16,303 nt of DNA from Pseudomonadota bacterium. GTDB taxonomy: Bacteria; Pseudomonadota; Gammaproteobacteria; Burkholderiales; Burkholderiaceae_D. Made by a program: the position numbers and the translations under genes. The notes under the pieces were generated by a model that saw nothing but the letters and a program-made list of their open reading frames with translations, was not told where the DNA came from and searched no databases. Position 1 is the stretch's first letter, and each line of letters starts with the position of its first letter. The stretch covers positions 1-16,303 of the forward strand of contig JAEWEK010000339.1 of NCBI GenBank assembly GCA_023389425.1. The letters are read 5' to 3'. Of the stretch, positions 15,945-16,303 are shown piece after piece.

Positions 15945-16303
15945 ATGAGCACGAACCAATCAGTACGCAAACTCTGCGTCCAGGTACTCATCGCGACCGT
16001 CGCCACCTTCGCCGCCGCCAGCGCCCAGGCCTGCCATTCCTACGACATCGTCTGCAAGGCCAAGAAGGCCGCCACCAAGGCAGCGGATGACGCCGCCAAT
16101 CTCGCCAAGTCCACCGCCGACAAAGCCGCCGCCGACGCGCGCGCCGCCGCGGACCAGGCGGCTGCCGCGGCCAAGGTCGCCGCCGACCAGGCCGCAGCCG
16201 CCGCAAAGGCTGCCGCCGACCAGTTGGCCAAGCAGGGCGCGGCCATCTCGAAGAGCGAGATGACTTCGATGCTGGCGCAGGCGCGCAACCTCTACGCCGA
16301 TAC
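15945..16303 (+). CDS. Exported protein with 11-residue Ala-rich repeats, 3' end missing
   Basis: The gene begins at ATG 15945 and runs off the window after 119 codons with no stop. A signal peptide (VRKL, then VLIATVATFAAA) ends at about Ala29. Cys30 and Cys37 follow in CHSYDIVC. The sequence before Cys30 (AQA) is not a proper lipobox, so signal peptidase I cleavage and a disulfide are more likely than lipidation. Residues 48-97 have a strict 11-residue period: Asp at 48, 59, 70, 81 and 92, and a basic residue at 55, 66, 77 and 88, in an almost pure Ala background. Such hendecads form long straight helices or right-handed coiled coils. After residue 100 the sequence turns mixed (SKSEMTSMLAQARNLYAD). 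It is 22 bp after the preceding gene, with only a weak GGA ribosome site. Function unknown. Confidence 0.75.
   Translation, partial: MSTNQSVRKLCVQVLIATVATFAAASAQACHSYDIVCKAKKAATKAADDAANLAKSTADKAAADARAAADQAAAAAKVAADQAAAAAKAAADQLAKQGAAISKSEMTSMLAQARNLYAD

Noticed and set aside
16050..16240. GC-rich GCC-type repeats as a DNA-level repeat or CRISPR-like array
   Set aside because: The periodicity is explained by the 11-residue protein repeat, with synonymous variation and no spacers.

Overview
The window looks like chromosomal DNA from a high-GC betaproteobacterium, most likely of the Oxalobacteraceae (Massilia-like). This is inferred from the GC-rich codon use, the form of tRNA-Phe and the kinds of gene present. 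I see no transposase, integrase, phage gene or CRISPR array.

Layout: (1) 1-1011, the 3' part of a KefC-type potassium/proton antiporter. (2) 1076-2233, minus strand, a multi-pass acyltransferase-3-like protein convergent with it. (3) 2424-2499, tRNA-Phe(GAA) with a near-consensus promoter and its own terminator. (4) 2633-4846, a fused OsmC-YcaO protein, closed by a terminator whose stem is nearly the same as that of the tRNA. (5) 4900-5139, a non-coding stretch holding a small palindrome. (6) 5140-9733, a three-gene operon with ATGA overlaps. It encodes a Tat-exported molybdopterin subunit, a [2Fe-2S] subunit and a triheme cytochrome c lipoprotein, which together suggest a periplasmic aldehyde-type dehydrogenase passing electrons to the respiratory chain. 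(7) 9792-10136, YjdM/PhnA zinc ribbon, convergent with a DUF2058 protein (10176-10712, minus). (8) 10811-13338, minus strand, a two-component system: a 7TMR-DISM histidine kinase followed by an OmpR-type regulator, closed by a GC-rich hairpin. (9) 13444 to the end, divergent from the kinase: a secretin-like outer-membrane protein with a TPR front end, then two exported alanine-rich helical proteins. The second of these runs off the window.

The last two blocks are the most interesting part. The 105-bp space between the kinase and the secretin carries a tandem 10-bp repeat and a 17-bp inverted repeat, so the two-component system may control the secretin operon. The secretin has TPRs where N0/N1 domains would be expected. 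Its partners are Ala/Lys/Asp-rich, one of them with a clear 11-residue period. No ATPase, platform protein or pilin is visible here, so this does not look like a standard type II, type III or type IV pilus locus. All functions are read from sequence motifs; no database search was possible.
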